64,000 nt of DNA, from positions 868,001-932,000 of the forward strand of contig JBCAMK010000014.1 in NCBI GenBank assembly GCA_038503065.1, given 5' to 3'. This document shows positions 30,010 to 44,099 of the stretch, piece by piece. This DNA comes from Paragyromitra xinjiangensis (Eukaryota; Ascomycota; Pezizomycetes; Pezizales; Discinaceae). The notes under the pieces are model-generated. The model was given only the letters and a program-made list of their open reading frames with translations, had not been told where the DNA came from and ran no database searches. The translations under genes and the position numbers were made by a program. Every line of letters begins with the position of its first letter. Position 1 is the first letter of the stretch.

Positions 30010-33000
30010 CTACCTCTGATATCCCCCCTGATACCCTTGCCCCTGGTATCCACCACCACCACCTTGGTACTCACCTCTATTTCCTCTGCCCCTCCCTCTC
30101 CCGCCTCTATCTCTATCCCTACCACCATCTCTATCACTATATCCACCACCGCCCCTCCTATCACCTCTCCCACCACCATCACCACCAGGCCTATAATTAT
30201 CATCCCGTCTCTGCCCACCATACCCACCTCCTCCTCTCTGAGGCGGTGGTCCCTGGTGGTACCCTCTCGCGCCATAACTAAACCCACCTCCCTGGGTACC
30301 TGGGGGTGGTGGTGGGGGCGGTGCATGGTACCCACCCCTACCAGCTTGCAGCGGGTTATTCGCCCAGCTCATCGGCGGTGGCGGCGGGAACCCTGGCGGC
30401 GGATAAGGCGCAGACCACGCACCTGGCGGGGGCGGAGGTGGAGGTGGAGCCCACGTTCCTGCACCATATGATGGTGCGAAGTTCCCACCTTGATGCCCAC
30501 CTTGATGCCCACCGTACTGACCTCCGTGTTGAGGAGGACCGCGGTTACTCTGGAAATTCCCACCACCACCACGGCCACGACCACGACCAAATATAGGGGC
30601 ACCACCGTAGTTGCGGCCACTAGAGGTACTGCGACGCTTGACCTCCTCAATTTCGGAACGAGTGAGGACGGGGTCGTTGAGCTTGACACCGCGAAGCAGC
30701 ATGGACTTGTGGATGTTTTTTGATTTTGGAAATTCGAAGAAGAGGCTCATGGAGCGGTCGTCTTCAAGGTCGGGCATGTCGCCGGTTGCGAGCGGGTAGT
30801 GGTGCGTGCTACGGGGAATGTAGGAAGGGTCTTTTTCGACGGTGCCTGAAAGACCCTGGCTCTTGCTGGGGTCAATTTTGTACTCCTGGTGAGAGATTAG
30901 CATATAGTTATTAGGAGGGAAGAAGGAGAAACATACTGATACATCCTGTCTCTTGCTATAAAACTGCCCAGCAACATCATCGTACAGCTCGTTACTATCA
31001 CACACAAACAGCACATCATGTCCCAGTGCATTCCTCGCACTATCTTCTTTGCTCAACAACGGATAAATCTTCTGTGCAGCCTCCAATAGTCTCTTCTCAT
31101 CGATAAACGGTAGCAATACAACTCCTTGCCATGCAAACTTCTTCCCATTCAGATCGATCGGGAAGTCCTCCGGATAAAAGTCGATGATCTCGGACTCAGG
31201 CTCCGTCATCAGCTTTTGGAACGGCTCAGGCAGATTCACTTTCGATGCTGCAGGAAGCACCCCCATGAGCTGCTCAAAGGGCTTGAACGGTGTACCACGT
31301 TCGAATTTAATATCTAGCTTACCAACATCCCTGAAATCCTGTGCGAACGGCGCGTAATGATAAGGGTAGTACCAATTCCATGAGGCACAACCTTGGAAAT
31401 AGTAGCGGAGGACCCAGCAAAGACCTTCGACGTAGGCCGCTGCGACTTTTTTACGGAACTCCTTGTCGTCAGGGGATACGTTGAACTTTTGTTCGTAGTA
31501 TCTGTCCTGATATCCATCCTCCCACAAACGGACTGTGTCCGGTGGCATCTCGCCTTCTGCGGGAGTCGGGGTTTTTGGCCCATCGTCATTCTCCAAGATT
31601 TCTGCTTTTCGCTTATGAGAGATAGCAGAGGCGGGTGTAATCGGCGTCCCCGGTGTAGCAGGCTCCGCGAGATCGATGTCCACTTCGGCACCATTGATCG
31701 GGGATTCCGCAGAGACAGGTGTAGCAGGCTCCCCAGAAAGAAGTTGTGCTTTGAGCGCTGCTGCCGCACTTTTATTCTCTAGATTTGCCTTCCGGATATT
31801 CTCCCTATTCATGACCATATCACGATTCATTTTCTTCGTATCTTTCGTGACATCCCCTGCTTTGAACAAAGGGATCATTGGCGGTGGCGCAGAGTCCGGC
31901 TGTCCTCTACCTCTGCCCCTCCCTCTTCCACTTACGCTTGCAAGCGGCGACTCCAATAACGATTCAGCGCCAAATCCCCCTATACCAGATCTTTCACCGC
32001 CCCTACTTCCTTCACCTCTGCCACGGCCACCACCATTATTACGTGATTCTTGGATTTTCCGGCGCTTTGCACTCTCTTCGCGCCTCTCGTCTACCTTCCT
32101 CCTGTTCTTGAAGATCGCGTCTTCCTGTTTCGCTAGCCCGTCAAGGATATACTGGACCTTCTCGAGCTCCACACTACCATCCTTCGTGACGTAACCACCC
32201 ATAATTGGCAAATTCTCACGCCACACCGCCATCAACGTATCAATTCCGTTCTCCCTAATCTCTAAACTCGGTAGATGCGGCAAAAAATCATTCCCGACAA
32301 AAAAGCACATAAACACCCAATCATCGAGAGCTCTTTCAAGATCAAATTTAAACCCCTGGTTCGGTACTTGTAGCTCTGCCTCAAGATACTCCCTCAAGAT
32401 ACCAACATGCAGCCACACGAATGGTTTTGGATTTTCATGCGATTTCTCGTCGAATTCGCCAGATTTCTCTTTGGCCTTGCCTGTACATTCTTCTGCGCGG
32501 TGGCCCTTCTGACCACAGATCTTGCAAGTTTTGGCTCGTGCATCAGCCGCGAAGACGTCTTCACGAATCACGCGGAAGTGTGGTTCGTGGGTGCCAAGAC
32601 CCAACATGATTAGGTCAGCGTCGAGACCGTAGATCACGTGACGTGTGTTGGGGTCATGATCGGGGGAGGCGCGCTGGGAGCGGATGAATTCCATGATTTT
32701 GTGTTCGCCCTCACCGGGGACGGTGGCGTCGGAGATAATTACTTTCATCTTTTCATACATTGTTAGCTAACTTTCTGGAGCGGAATATGGTCTTGGCTTA
32801 CCTGGGCCCAGGCAGGGTCGGTGTTAAGTTTGTAAGCAATCCAATACTTGATTGATGCAGAGAGAATGTCCATGAACGGCGTTCCGGGGGTAATTGCGTT
32901 ACTATCCCAGACTTTCTTGTTCTTGAGACTGTCGTCAACAACTTTATCACCCTGTCTTTCGAGTAGTTTGATGAGCTCGGCGTTGTCGTCTTCCTTCTCT

Positions 33001-33600
33001 TTTGCTTCCTGGGCAGATCTGAAACGACGCGAACGCTGTTGGTTCATTTTGGCACGGGGTGCAACACCATCTGTTTAAGCTAGGTTAGTAATCTTGAATC
33101 TCTTGAAAAGATGGAAAATATCGAGATGGAAGTATCGAAATTTTCTGTCTTTTTTTCTCTCTCCCCGTTTATCAACTTCATTTGCGGATGGTGCCCTGCT
33201 GGCGCGCGAATGTTAAACATACCAACGGCGATCATGAGAAGCTTGCGAGGCCTCACCATGTTTACAACTCGCTCAGTGTACTTGAATATCTCAAGCATCA
33301 TCTCTTCCTCAGTCTCCGGGGGTGCTTTATCTTCGGGATGTGAACATGGATGGACGATTCCATTCATGTCAAGGTAGAGATTATCAAACTCCTGTCATCA
33401 TAGCACAAAAATTTGTTAGAATAGACAGATTTCATTAAGATATCGCTGGAATGTAAATTTACCTCGCCGTTTGGATTCGGCTCAGTCGTGTCGACTGGTA
33501 TAAGTTGCCCATCTACTTCCTGTGGCTGCTCTTCGATCACCGGAGTCGAAATCTTCGGGTATTTGTTCGTGAGCCATCTGAAAAGAGCTGGAACACCCAT
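30010..33600 (-). CDS. rat1: Nuclear 5'-3' exoribonuclease Rat1 (XRN2)
   Basis: Five exons were read on the minus strand: 33600-33463, 33391-33223, 33070-32802, 32748-30937 and 30885-30010, all phase-consistent, giving 1087 residues. The protein opens [17 protein letters not shown] and continues through [38 protein letters not shown] and [21 protein letters not shown], the acidic-residue motifs of the XRN catalytic core. A CCHC knuckle ([14 protein letters not shown]) marks the Rat1/XRN2 branch. The C-terminal 200 residues are Gly/Pro/Arg-rich. The fourth intron (51 nt) is a multiple of three without stops, so its retention would add 17 residues. Rat1 degrades uncapped nuclear RNA, trims rRNA and snoRNA 5' ends and helps terminate RNA polymerase II with its partner Rai1. 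Confidence 0.95.
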
Positions 33601-34555
33601 GATTGCAGATGATCGTGAACGCCGACGTGGTAGAGTACAAGTACAAAGGGTGCAAGGCCCCTTGAGATTTTAAGGATTAAATCGCGAACCGTCGGCGAGA
33701 TTGATCAAATGGATAGGCGAACAACAACGACTCGAATTTGAGCAGCAAGGGGATTGCTATGCTGCTGTATTTGACTCGGGGTGTGTTGTGTCGGCGGCGA
33801 GGGTGCGTCGTGTTTAAGTGATGATGTTGCAGGAGGCGACTGGTGAAAGAATTAAGACAAATCTGAAGCCCGTATTGGGCTAGCGCTCTCATGCATGCGC
33901 CATTAGCGTGGCTCTGTGGAACGTCTTGGCGGTATAGAACCCCTTGGGTCGTTCCCCTTTAACTTCTTTCACCAGTCAGAGGGACGAACAAGGCTTAGGT
34001 AATAAATTAAATATTTCACCGCAAACAGAGATCGCCAAGCCTTCGTGTAACCCTGCCTCATTATCTACCTACTCCAACGCTCTCCAGTCACCACCACAAC
34101 CACCACCACCATCCATCTTTAGACCACTTTCTCAAGACTAAATCTCACTTCTCTTGATACCCATCCTCCATCCTAAGACAACGCTATACAGTGCAGCAGC
34201 AGCAGCAGTACCATGCAAGCCATTTAAGTTTCCTCAGCTGTATTTCCACAGCAGAATCTACATTCTAGAGCCAGAGGAGTACTTCCGCAAACTGGCAGCA
34301 ACTCCATCACAAACTCTTTTGACAATCAAATACTGGGTTATATTTTCATCCCGATATAATTCTTTCACCCTAGCAGCTGAAGCGATCAGACGAGAAACTG
34401 CACATCCTCATCGATATTTGCCCATTATATCTACTTCTGCTCGCAAATTCGCCACCATGCCCTGCATCGCTGCTGAGCCCCATCCATCCCCGCCCTACAG
34501 GCACCATTCGTGCCAGCTACAGCAATAGGCGACGATTTCCTCATGCTATATGATC

Positions 34556-34946
34556 GCGGGATCGATTACACAGGCATGTACGGGAAGTCGAGCAAGTAAA
34601 GGCGGACCTGGATGGTTTAACATAAAGAGTGTTACAGTTAGAGGCATTGCAAGTAGTGATTAGGATGGAGATTTGACAAGACGTTCAACTGAAGCTGACT
34701 AAAATTCAAAATGATTTAACAGGAGTGCGAGTTATTTTTGCTCAAGAAATCAAGGTCGTCAGGAGTGAGATTGCTGCGTTATACAGCGCACATTCTGAGA
34801 TTCAGGACAGTTCATGGGATATAAGAACGCGTCTTACGAAACCCTCAACGCAGGAAAACATATTTGGTTTCGCGGGAATAGTTGCTAGGAAAGTTCTAGC
34901 GGCTGCAGGGTTATCAAATGCTACATTCTGCCTTAGGATTTTCTAA
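34556..34946 (+). pseudogene. Relic of a coiled-coil protein gene
   Basis: One frame running from RHVREVEQVKADLDGLT through VLQLEALQVVIRMEI, QDVQLKLTKIQNDLTGVRV and EIKVVRSEIAALYSAHSEI to a terminal stop keeps heptad spacing of hydrophobics. It is interrupted by in-frame TAA (about 34621) and TGA (about 34675). Just upstream, a different frame reads PFVPATAIGDDFLMLYDRGI, suggesting a further frame break. No family was recognised. Confidence 0.35.
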
Positions 34947-36114
34947 CTTGAAGGACGTAAGCGCCGCCGAGGAGTTTAGAGCATCGAACATAGGATCTCT
35001 CATACAGTTTTACTTGCTATGAGTGGTATATTCAATAACTCTATTTACCTTGCTAGCAGACTAATACCAGCGGATTACACTGGGTACTGACAAGTTTAAC
35101 CTAGGCATCGATATAAGCAGGCCCCTATCTTGCAAGAACTGTTCAATACATGTATACACCATACATATTTTAACACGGATATTTTTTTCCTTTCGGCTCT
35201 TATGAACAACCATCTATTTCATGGCCAGTTCTTTTAACTTGATACTCGCGAAACGAAAATGGTCTCTAGATAAAAACATGCTGCTAGATCAACAGACAGC
35301 AATACCTCAGGATATATCCTTGACAATGTCAATAACCTAAACATGATGAGCTTGACATCATTCATTCAACCAACCTTACGCGGCCACATTCATTAGTTCG
35401 CTAATCGATGAATCTCTCACCTCAATGGAAAGTAAGCATACCACGACCAATGTGAAGGACTACATATGGCACATTTAATCTATTTAGATACATATCATCT
35501 CAACGTATTCAGAAACATAGTAGTACAAAGCCTACTAATTGAACACTAGTAGCACTCGGGAATATTGGGAGGCAAAGCTATGCACAAAACATTCTCCACC
35601 GAATCTTCACCAAGAGTATTCATTGCTTTATAACTCAACCTTGCATCGCAATCTACTTCTATCACCAACACATTCTACAGCACGCCACTGTATTAATTGA
35701 CCTATCTCAGAAATACACTAAAACCACACGATATCTGGAAACTACAGTTGATTTAGGCACACGGACGCTATATTTAAGCACATTCTTGAGATGTTTGACT
35801 TTCTATAGCTACGATAAAGGTTCATAGAATAGTGCTCAGGATATTTCAAAAATCCTTTCTTGACTTGGTTACCATAGATAGCTAATGCTGATATGAACAT
35901 GTAAGTTCCTTATTGAAATTGAAGGTACGGGTTTTTAAACCGTAGCCTTACTTCTTTGCTCGCACTACTCAATCGAGTGCGGTTTTCGAAAAATATTCCA
36001 TTGGCGGATAACAATACACTCATGTTGCTAGTCAGAAAGAGAAACCCCATTTCAGCAAAATGGAATGACATATACAGTACAACCGCTAGAATACCATCGG
36101 GACCGAGAATACAG

Positions 36115-36250
36115 AAGAATATTCTTATAAGAAGGGTGATCTAACCCAATGGAGAAGGTTTATAGGGAAGACATTACCAAATACAAGCTAGGGGGGTAGT
36201 TTCGGGGGGTGCTCTGCCAAGAATATTCTTATAAATAATATTCTTATAGG
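36115..36250. repeat. 15-nt direct repeats built on the palindrome AAGAATATTCTT
   Basis: AAGAATATTCTTATA occurs at 36115-36129 and 36219-36233, with a third partial copy (ATAATATTCTTATAG) at about 36236-36250. The core 12-mer is perfectly self-complementary. A further copy lies at 26217-26228. Confidence 0.7.
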
Positions 36251-39200
36251 GCGAGTGTGCTGTATCATGGAATATACACTGGGAATCCGGCGGTCAATTT
36301 TTATGCCCTCCGAGCGGCAAGAAGATTTTATCCTCAGTCTGGGCCCCGGTGGCTGATCGCCGATAAAATCAAAGGTTTCTATTGTTGCTCAAACCTCGGA
36401 TGGACTAAGAAACTAAACAACTACAACCTACGGTAAAAGTTAGTGGAGAGGGCCAAGTCCGTAGGTGTTGGGTTCTTTCCGTATTAACGGAGGTAAAAGT
36501 ATGGCTACTCTCACATTGCATATATATTACATTCCCCGTATAAAACATTAATATTTGTTCAAAGCACTGTTGTGTCGGCAACAACAGCAGACCCTTCCCC
36601 ATGATTAGAAATACCTTCGCTATCAAAATTATACATTCTTAACAGAATAAACGGATGTGGATTCTTTAAAGAGAGATTTAGAGTATAGAATAGCGGGGTG
36701 AGAGGTGAGGATCGAGCAACAAACAAACCTTTCATGGATACGCAGGAAAGTGATCGTATAAGAACGACTGTGTTTCTGGTATGATTCGTAATTAGAGACT
36801 TATGGAGAGAAAAATGAAGAAGAATATTCTTTATCTAAGATATAAACGACAACTCACTGAAACCCACCCTAAATGGAGAGACAGGCAATAGCTGGACACA
36901 AATCAAATGTGCGAGAATTGGTGTAGATATATGTAATATCTTATTACTATACTTAATGCGCATAATGAAGGATCCACCCACACACCTATAGCTATTGATT
37001 GCTATAGTACGCGCGGGTAGTGAAGTAAGCAAGGCTCCTAAATCAGCTTGGCGAAAGCTCCCTTCCTTAGTCCACACAACGATAGCCTAGCTTCTCAGAG
37101 TCAGTAAGAAGTATGTGCCAGCAGCCGGCCCCAAAATTTGATTTTATCACTTCCATTTCCCTTCCCAATTACCCGCACCCGTAGAATGTAATGCTTGGTA
37201 TCTACGGGCAGGTTGGCATATACTAGTAAAGCCTAAACTTTATGTCACATGAAAGTTCACTATACATATGTATTGCCTCCCAACCGAGAGAAGCATCTAT
37301 AACCACAAACATTCTTCTATCTCAAAGAGCTACCAGCCGCAGTCCTCTTAGCGATAGAGCACTGATTAGCCCGCAAGGCCTGAAGGCGGGAAGCCAATAA
37401 AATTTCGAATTCCATATAGGAGTAAACTAAGAAAATGGAGAGGAAAGGGACTAATAAGTATATATCATGAAGTAGATATATCTAATACTTTCCGCGGCCG
37501 TGGGTAATATCCCATCGACAATGCCCGGGATCCTGGAGGTATATACTCACTTTGCCATCGTTTCTTTGGGTTATCTATCGGCCACGGATGCTCCAAATCG
37601 TCGCTTGCACACATTTAAGAGTTAGGGTCAACACCTAGCAAGCTCTTTACTGAATCAATTTCCCCTTAACCCATTTAGGACAATTCTAGGTGTTTAATCG
37701 GAAATTCTGCCGCATCGTGATAATATTCATAAAGGAGGCATATCTATCTCTAGTCAAAACTCGGTAACTGATGATTCGAAAGTTGATTGGCCTAGGTTTT
37801 CGGCTTCGAGGGGTGGTGTCACCGAATCTAAGATCTTGTGGAGTGACAACCCAAAGACCATATATCCATTACATTCATATCCGCGCTTTGCCTAAACTCC
37901 CCGAGTGGTAGCCCCGTCATTTCGAAAGCCAAATAGCCTTCCATCCCTGCATGAGTTTGTAGCTATGTGTTTCTCTGGTTTTAAGGTGACCTAGCATCGA
38001 CAATCTTGACCCATACCGGCTCTAGACGGGCAAGAAGGATTTTCTGCGAAGCCGATCTAGGATATACACTTGCTTGGAAGTTATAGCCGAAGCACACGGA
38101 GGCCCCAAACCCGCGGCTTTATGCCGTAGTGGATAATTTTCCTTTCATGCAGAAGCACAAATCTTCCAAAATTTTCCAGTGACCTCTAGCATTCGCACTT
38201 GCACCTGGGTAGTTGGTGATATGGTCCCCCAAATTCCCATACTCAAGGTTCTCAATTGCGCCGCGAAAATATCATTCTTCCGTGGAAATTTACGAACAAA
38301 TGTTCATTCTAACGAACTGCTATTAGTTATACGTCTATTATATCAACACTTTTAGGCCTGCCCCTGTCAATTTTGATAATATTTTTAGTTCCTTGTGGAA
38401 TTCCCACCCCTTTAACTTCTCTTAATTCCCCTCTTTCTAGTCGGCCGCGGCCGCATTTGAGCTCATTCAATCAACCCAACAGGGAAAGTGCCTGTTTACC
38501 AGGGGGACAACGAACAACCCCCCTTTTTAATAATAGTTTTATTGATTTCTAGGTACAAGAATACTGCATGTAACAAAGTTCATGGTGGAGGACCGAACCC
38601 TACCACATCGTGTATTAAACAGGCTAACTATAAAGGGTACTTGCAACCGTGCTAAGAGTAAATATGCTTTTTTTTCCTAGAATTTACTTGATTTTCTTGT
38701 ATCTCTATGACTTTAATCACCAGTATTATACCCTCCGCGCAGAGAAATACCTCACCAGCACCTTGCCTATGAAGTTACAGAACGGGCACCAATTGCAAAG
38801 GCTAGCCCTCGCTTAGACACGTTTACTTTTGTATTCGTGTCCCTAAGCATTAACGCCTTCCCATTTGTCTCCAATGTATTGATTCATATTGCGACGTTAG
38901 GAAGTTTTCTAAGGCTTCTCAATATTAGCATGTAGTAAAGTCACTCGTGGGGGTATAAAGACAAGCTTGATATGACAAGGCCTCGAAAAGCCGCCAACAA
39001 AGCTAAAGCTACAGCCTCTTCCAGATATTAAAAAGATCCAAGTTTCCACTCCCGCTTCTGGCCGATTCCAGGCGAAGCCCATCACATCCCAATCGGTCAC
39101 ACCTAAATAGGAGTGACTACCTTGGCAGTTGCCCATCTAGGCTGCCAGTTATGCAGCCACAACAAACTCGCAGTCTTATACAGGAAAGGTTGACAAAACC

Positions 39201-42200
39201 CTTGATCGAAGCAGACTGTGAAATTTCAGCACGTGCAGGGGAGCAAGACATAAAAAACCTGTTATTCCTAGGCTGGTGATGCACATTAGCAGCGGCAAAC
39301 GGAACCTTGTAATATGCTCCTATGTAGAAGTGATTTACTTGGCTAACTTAGAATGTCGGAACGAAATGCGCAGTGGAAAGAACAATTAAGACAAAAATGC
39401 CATGTTGCGTGCTCCTCACAAGTTCCCGGCTCACTGACTTTCGGCCAGCAAAAGATAAGCACCTGACCAATTAGGTGCCCAAAACTCTCTGATTCGGGAA
39501 CTCGCTAAATGCGCAAGCATCACTCGAGGATAGGCAATCCAGAAAATCGAAATCATGTAATTACGTTTAAATAATTCTAATCACAATGAAAAAGTGCAGC
39601 TGTAATAGCATATTTTCTATAGGGAGGGTTTGCTAGGATCATCATTGGGTCGATCTGGATCTGCTAGAAGTGAGCAACATATCCATATTCCTTGATGACC
39701 TTTGGGGAGTATTCACTCGCCAGTTCTGCCGATGCATCAGCTATACTCCTTCTAACTCTATGATTTGACACAGGAGCGAGAAAAAAACAAAATCGCACTA
39801 CGTCCCTCAATTCAGCTTCGAACACGATTCTTTTCGCGGTGCGGAGTTAAGAGGCTTTTGGCAGGCCTATGAGCGCCGACAACCAGCGGGACCACGTATT
39901 AAGAGCAGGAAGACTGGTAATCCGCGCGAGAAAGAAAGAGGGCGATAGGTAAATTGACTTCGAAAGGATAGCGGAGGCGAGTGATACTTTGTGAACCACC
40001 CACCAGAGACATGCTCTAGGCTCGGGCCTACAATGAAGGGGGTGACATCAACCAACACGCAGTTCCAGCCTTAGGTATCTGTGTATGGACTGAAGGCTCT
40101 GAAAACGTATTCTCACTGGCCAATATCACATCATAGGTACAAGGACATTGCGGCAGTACTATGGTAGGTCCCCATTATCAGGTTCTCGAGCACTCAGGGA
40201 ACTACTAAGAGACTTGGGTTTCTAAAGGAAAAAACCACAATTATTAATAAACCTATCACCCGGAAATATACTGCTACTTGGTAGAGCGCTTGTTAAGGTT
40301 CTCCGCCCCAAATAGTTAAACAACTATAAAATACGGAGTACCTCCAGGTTCTCTGGGAGCTCTGGCTTCACACTCCTTAGGTAGAAGTAAAACCCAAAAA
40401 AATTGAGAGGTATATAGCACTATCTATAGAGCGAAAGATCTAGACAATAGAAACGAGGGGAGGTTGGGGCAGGCGACATAGCAAAGCGGGCGGGGTAACT
40501 CAAAATGCAGGGGTCTTCCTCGCATACAGATAAGAGTCGATCAATAAGATTGATTAGGCTTACTTCTGATACATGTATTGTGGAGAGTTGAACGTGACCG
40601 CACGTACGCCAAGAAGAACCGTGTTTGTATTAATCGGGATCCAAATGGCTGTTTCGATATACTTCCATGCATATGTGCGAAAGGAAGGGCAACTTGCGCT
40701 AATAGCGAAGCACAGAACAGAACAACTTATAATATTTATTTCACGCTAAACCATTCTCCTTTCTCACCAGCAACGCAGATATGTAAATTCTAGATCCAAC
40801 AACCCCCCGGGGGTGGGCACGTTCAAGGTGATTTGATCCTTAAATGGGAAGAGCACCAAGAATCCTAGGCAGCTAGCTCCCTATGATCTGTTCTTTAAAC
40901 GCAACTTTGCTTGCATAGTCCTAGCAGTGGCTGTATAAATAAGCGGTACCTCGTTGAGACAAGCATGAAATGGGGCTAACGTGGTGAGCCCCGAGTCGAA
41001 TATACGGAACATCATATTTTCGTGGAGCTGGGCTGTATGTCCCAAAATTTATCCAGTGTTGTTAGATAAGTAGTAATGTTGAACCGAGTAACAATTAAGA
41101 ATAGAGGCGATATATGCAGGATTGAAAGCTTTGCCGCCAATGAACCAATTAGTGAGAAAGAATGGAGGAATGACTCTCCGCGTGGAGGTGTGCAGACTCG
41201 GTAGTTGGCTAGCGTCATTCATTGGGTTTAGTTTTCCGTGACTTATGACTATAGATCGTCGACGCGCATAGGATTCCCGGGGGTGGATGCTAGCCCTCGA
41301 AAGCTTTTAGAATCCAATATATTCAATCTCGCAGACGATAAAAAATCGATGTCTTAATGTCTTATAAACGCCACTTGTCCTGGATACACTCAAGGACGAA
41401 GGTCTGGAGACCCAAAATAACTGCCGGTTACTGGCTCCCGTAATGAAGTACGGGGGTTTTTGTTAGAATTGCAGTCAAAATGCACATTTGCTTCTTATGG
41501 TGATAACCTCGGCCCCGAATAACCAGCAGCACTTGCTAAAGTTTAGAATGTTGGGCCTGTTCTCTTTCCAGCTACATGTATAGCTTGAAAGGCAACTGCG
41601 TCGGGTGGTGGTGGAAGACGAGATGATACCTTCCCGTACGTTACAGCACCTTCGCTCGACGATAAATTCGAGTATCTTGCTACTTCGAATAGTCATCAGC
41701 GTAGTCCTAACCGATAAAGCTATCAACCACCAGCAGTGGTGTCGACCCTTCCAAATAGTATCCCGGTTTGAAACACATCAATAAATCTCCTTGATTGATT
41801 CTAGATTTCGGTGCTTCTGCAGTGAACTTTTGAAATGAACCACGACCAAACGCTCCCGATTGACGTGTAAGACTAGGATTACTAGATAAGCAATAACCTC
41901 AGAGTGGATGATAGCCATCGGAGAAGAAAGAAGAAAGTACTCACATGTACCGATCTATTCCCCCTAACGGCAGTAATACCGAAGTTATATGTAGCCTGGG
42001 ACGTGTGTTCTTTTTGTAGTCCGCGGGAGCAAAGGCTCCTGGTCATTCATTCAAACAAGCTAGGTTGGTGCTCTTGGGAATGATGAGAGAGCTCAACACT
42101 AATAAAGTGGCAATTGCCCGAATACAGTTCTTCGTCATTTCCACCGTCGGGGAGATAGTTTGTACCGACCGCTAATACGAGGAAGGTAGCATGATTTTGC

Positions 42201-43846
42201 ATATATTCAACCCTAAGGAGTGAATCTATCGCCGTCCGCAGTGTGGGAAGGATACAATGTAATGGTTTTGTCTCTTTTGTGAACAGATACCATCTTGGAG
42301 TCTTTAGGATTGTGTTCGAACGGACGACATGAGTGCCATTGGTTTGTCCTCTGTAAATTAGTAACACGATATAAATGAGATGAGCTGAATGCATCCCTAG
42401 CACCCTAGGTACTGTTTTGGGTTTGGAGGATTCGAGATTGGAGGATATACGCTCACGCAACCGTTGAGTATCTAATTTAGAGTGTCCGTTAACATAAGTA
42501 CACTGCTATGGCCAAGGAGGGCTACTAGTGAGGGCATCAAAGAGGGTAAAATGAGAAAGAAGGTAATAAGGCACTGATAAAAACTGATTCTATGTAGACG
42601 TTGGTGGGGTGATTCGTAGAGAATGGAGTTGGCCTGTTTCATGGATATTTGCAATCAATGCCAACCGAGCAAGGGATGTTTGCTTAAATGTTTTGAGGTT
42701 GTTCGCGAATCGATATACGAGGTAGCATGTGCTTCAAGCACGGTGGTTGCAGCGGGGAGATTGTCTGTGTTGAGCGGTGAAGATGAATAAGATGCTCATC
42801 GATCTGTGCGGATCAGAGAGGGAATGAGACAATCTCCGCATGCTGTATCGGATGAAGGTTAGGATATTGACATTTTTGGCGGATAGGCAAACGCTAGCCA
42901 ATGCCAGGAGAGGTTGCTGAATGGTTGTCACGGGACGAAGCGATTCCGAGAATGTCTCAATTTCATTTCAGCATTAAAGTTCTAGACATCGAGACCATGT
43001 TCCATAGGGATATGATCCATGGGAATGTGATGATGTTCAGGAAGTGCTTCGAGGTTGAGATGTCTCAGCGCAGGAAAATGTGGTTTGCGTTGTGTTTGTT
43101 GAAGGTTGTTCTGAGTCCAGACCTTCTGCCAAAAACGTGGGGCGGGTGGTCGTTCCCCATACCCAGACGGGAATTCCCGCTCGACCTCGGCAGACCTTCA
43201 AAATCAAACTCCACGCTGACTGGCTGCCACTTTAGAGCATCCCCCCGCCTTACCGTGAGGCTGCAGGTCGCCAGGAAGTGCGATGGTACTGCGGGAACAG
43301 GAGCTCACATTCTATCCATCAATACCTACATGTAATTCATCCGTAAGCAGGAACGTTGCACTGGATGTAACGTACCCTAAGTGCGGGGTTAGGGTTTGTT
43401 TGTTGCTTGTTGATTGTTATGGGGGGTGTCGCAATACCGAACCGGTGCCGTATGTATCACAGGCAGAAAGTGCGCCATCCAGATCAATCAGAGCAAGAGG
43501 CAGTTTGGGGGCAAATGAGACGGATCTGTGATTTGACCTGATTTGATTCGATTCTGACGGAGATCTCCCCTCAGGTCAAACCGCCCCCCAATATCCGAAC
43601 CCCCCACAAGACAAGAGACGACATCCAGACCACGGCGTCTACATATCACACTTTACCACGCGAGAATTTTAATCGATAATTTTTTACCATTTTTACTTTT
43701 TATATACATATATATATTTATTTTTTGTTGCCGCGGCAGATACATCGTCAAGCCCTACCAGCCTAGAGCGAGCGTGTCTTGTCTGCATATTGCCAGGCCG
43801 CCCCGCCGGACATCGCGATTCGAGGAGCATCCGGATTCGTTAGATA

Positions 43847-43868
43847 CCCATCCCATCCCATCCCATCC
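43847..43868 (+). repeat. (CCCAT)n short tandem repeat
   Basis: Four tandem CCCAT units in the upstream region of the ira gene. Confidence 0.8.
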
Positions 43869-44099
43869 ACCACCCACCCCCCCGCCCTGACTGCTTAGAT
43901 ACCATCTCATCCCATTCATCTATCCTCCCAGTCCAGCAAGAGCTACCAACTTCATCCCCCATCTCAAATCCCCCGGATATAATACACACCACGTTTCGCA
44001 TGACCCTGCGCATAAATTGAACGCTGCCCACATCGCACCCAGAAACTACGAAGAAAAGGCAGCTTCACTGTCAAGAATAAACCATATACACAACGTCCC

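Larger units (their letters stand above)
33601..44099. other. 10.5-kb stretch without an intact gene
   Basis: Apart from the coiled-coil relic near 34.56-34.95 kb, I found only short frames without coherent splicing. The longest are 42047-42460 (minus, 137 codons) and 42901-43335 (plus, 144 codons). Neither shows a family motif, and the opposite strand over the first reads about as well. TACATGTA occurs at 35147, 40570, 41573 and 43327. Base composition is not strikingly AT-rich, so the desert does not look like a heavily mutated repeat island by eye. The last 500 nt form the ira upstream region, with AT-rich and CCCAT repeats. Confidence 0.5.

Noticed and set aside
30037..30723. Long open frames antisense to rat1
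   Set aside because: They mirror the Gly/Pro-rich codons of the Rat1 C-terminus. Repetitive codons keep the other strand open.
38575..38640. Minus-strand GGGTTCGGTCC, possibly part of a tRNA or tRNA-derived SINE
   Set aside because: The T-stem has a mismatch, the anticodon arm is not formed, and no repeat structure was seen around it.
41438..41463. Hairpin CCCGTA/TACGGG followed by TTTTT, resembling a terminator
   Set aside because: A six-base stem is short, rho-independent terminators are not used in fungal nuclei, and no Pol III gene was found upstream.
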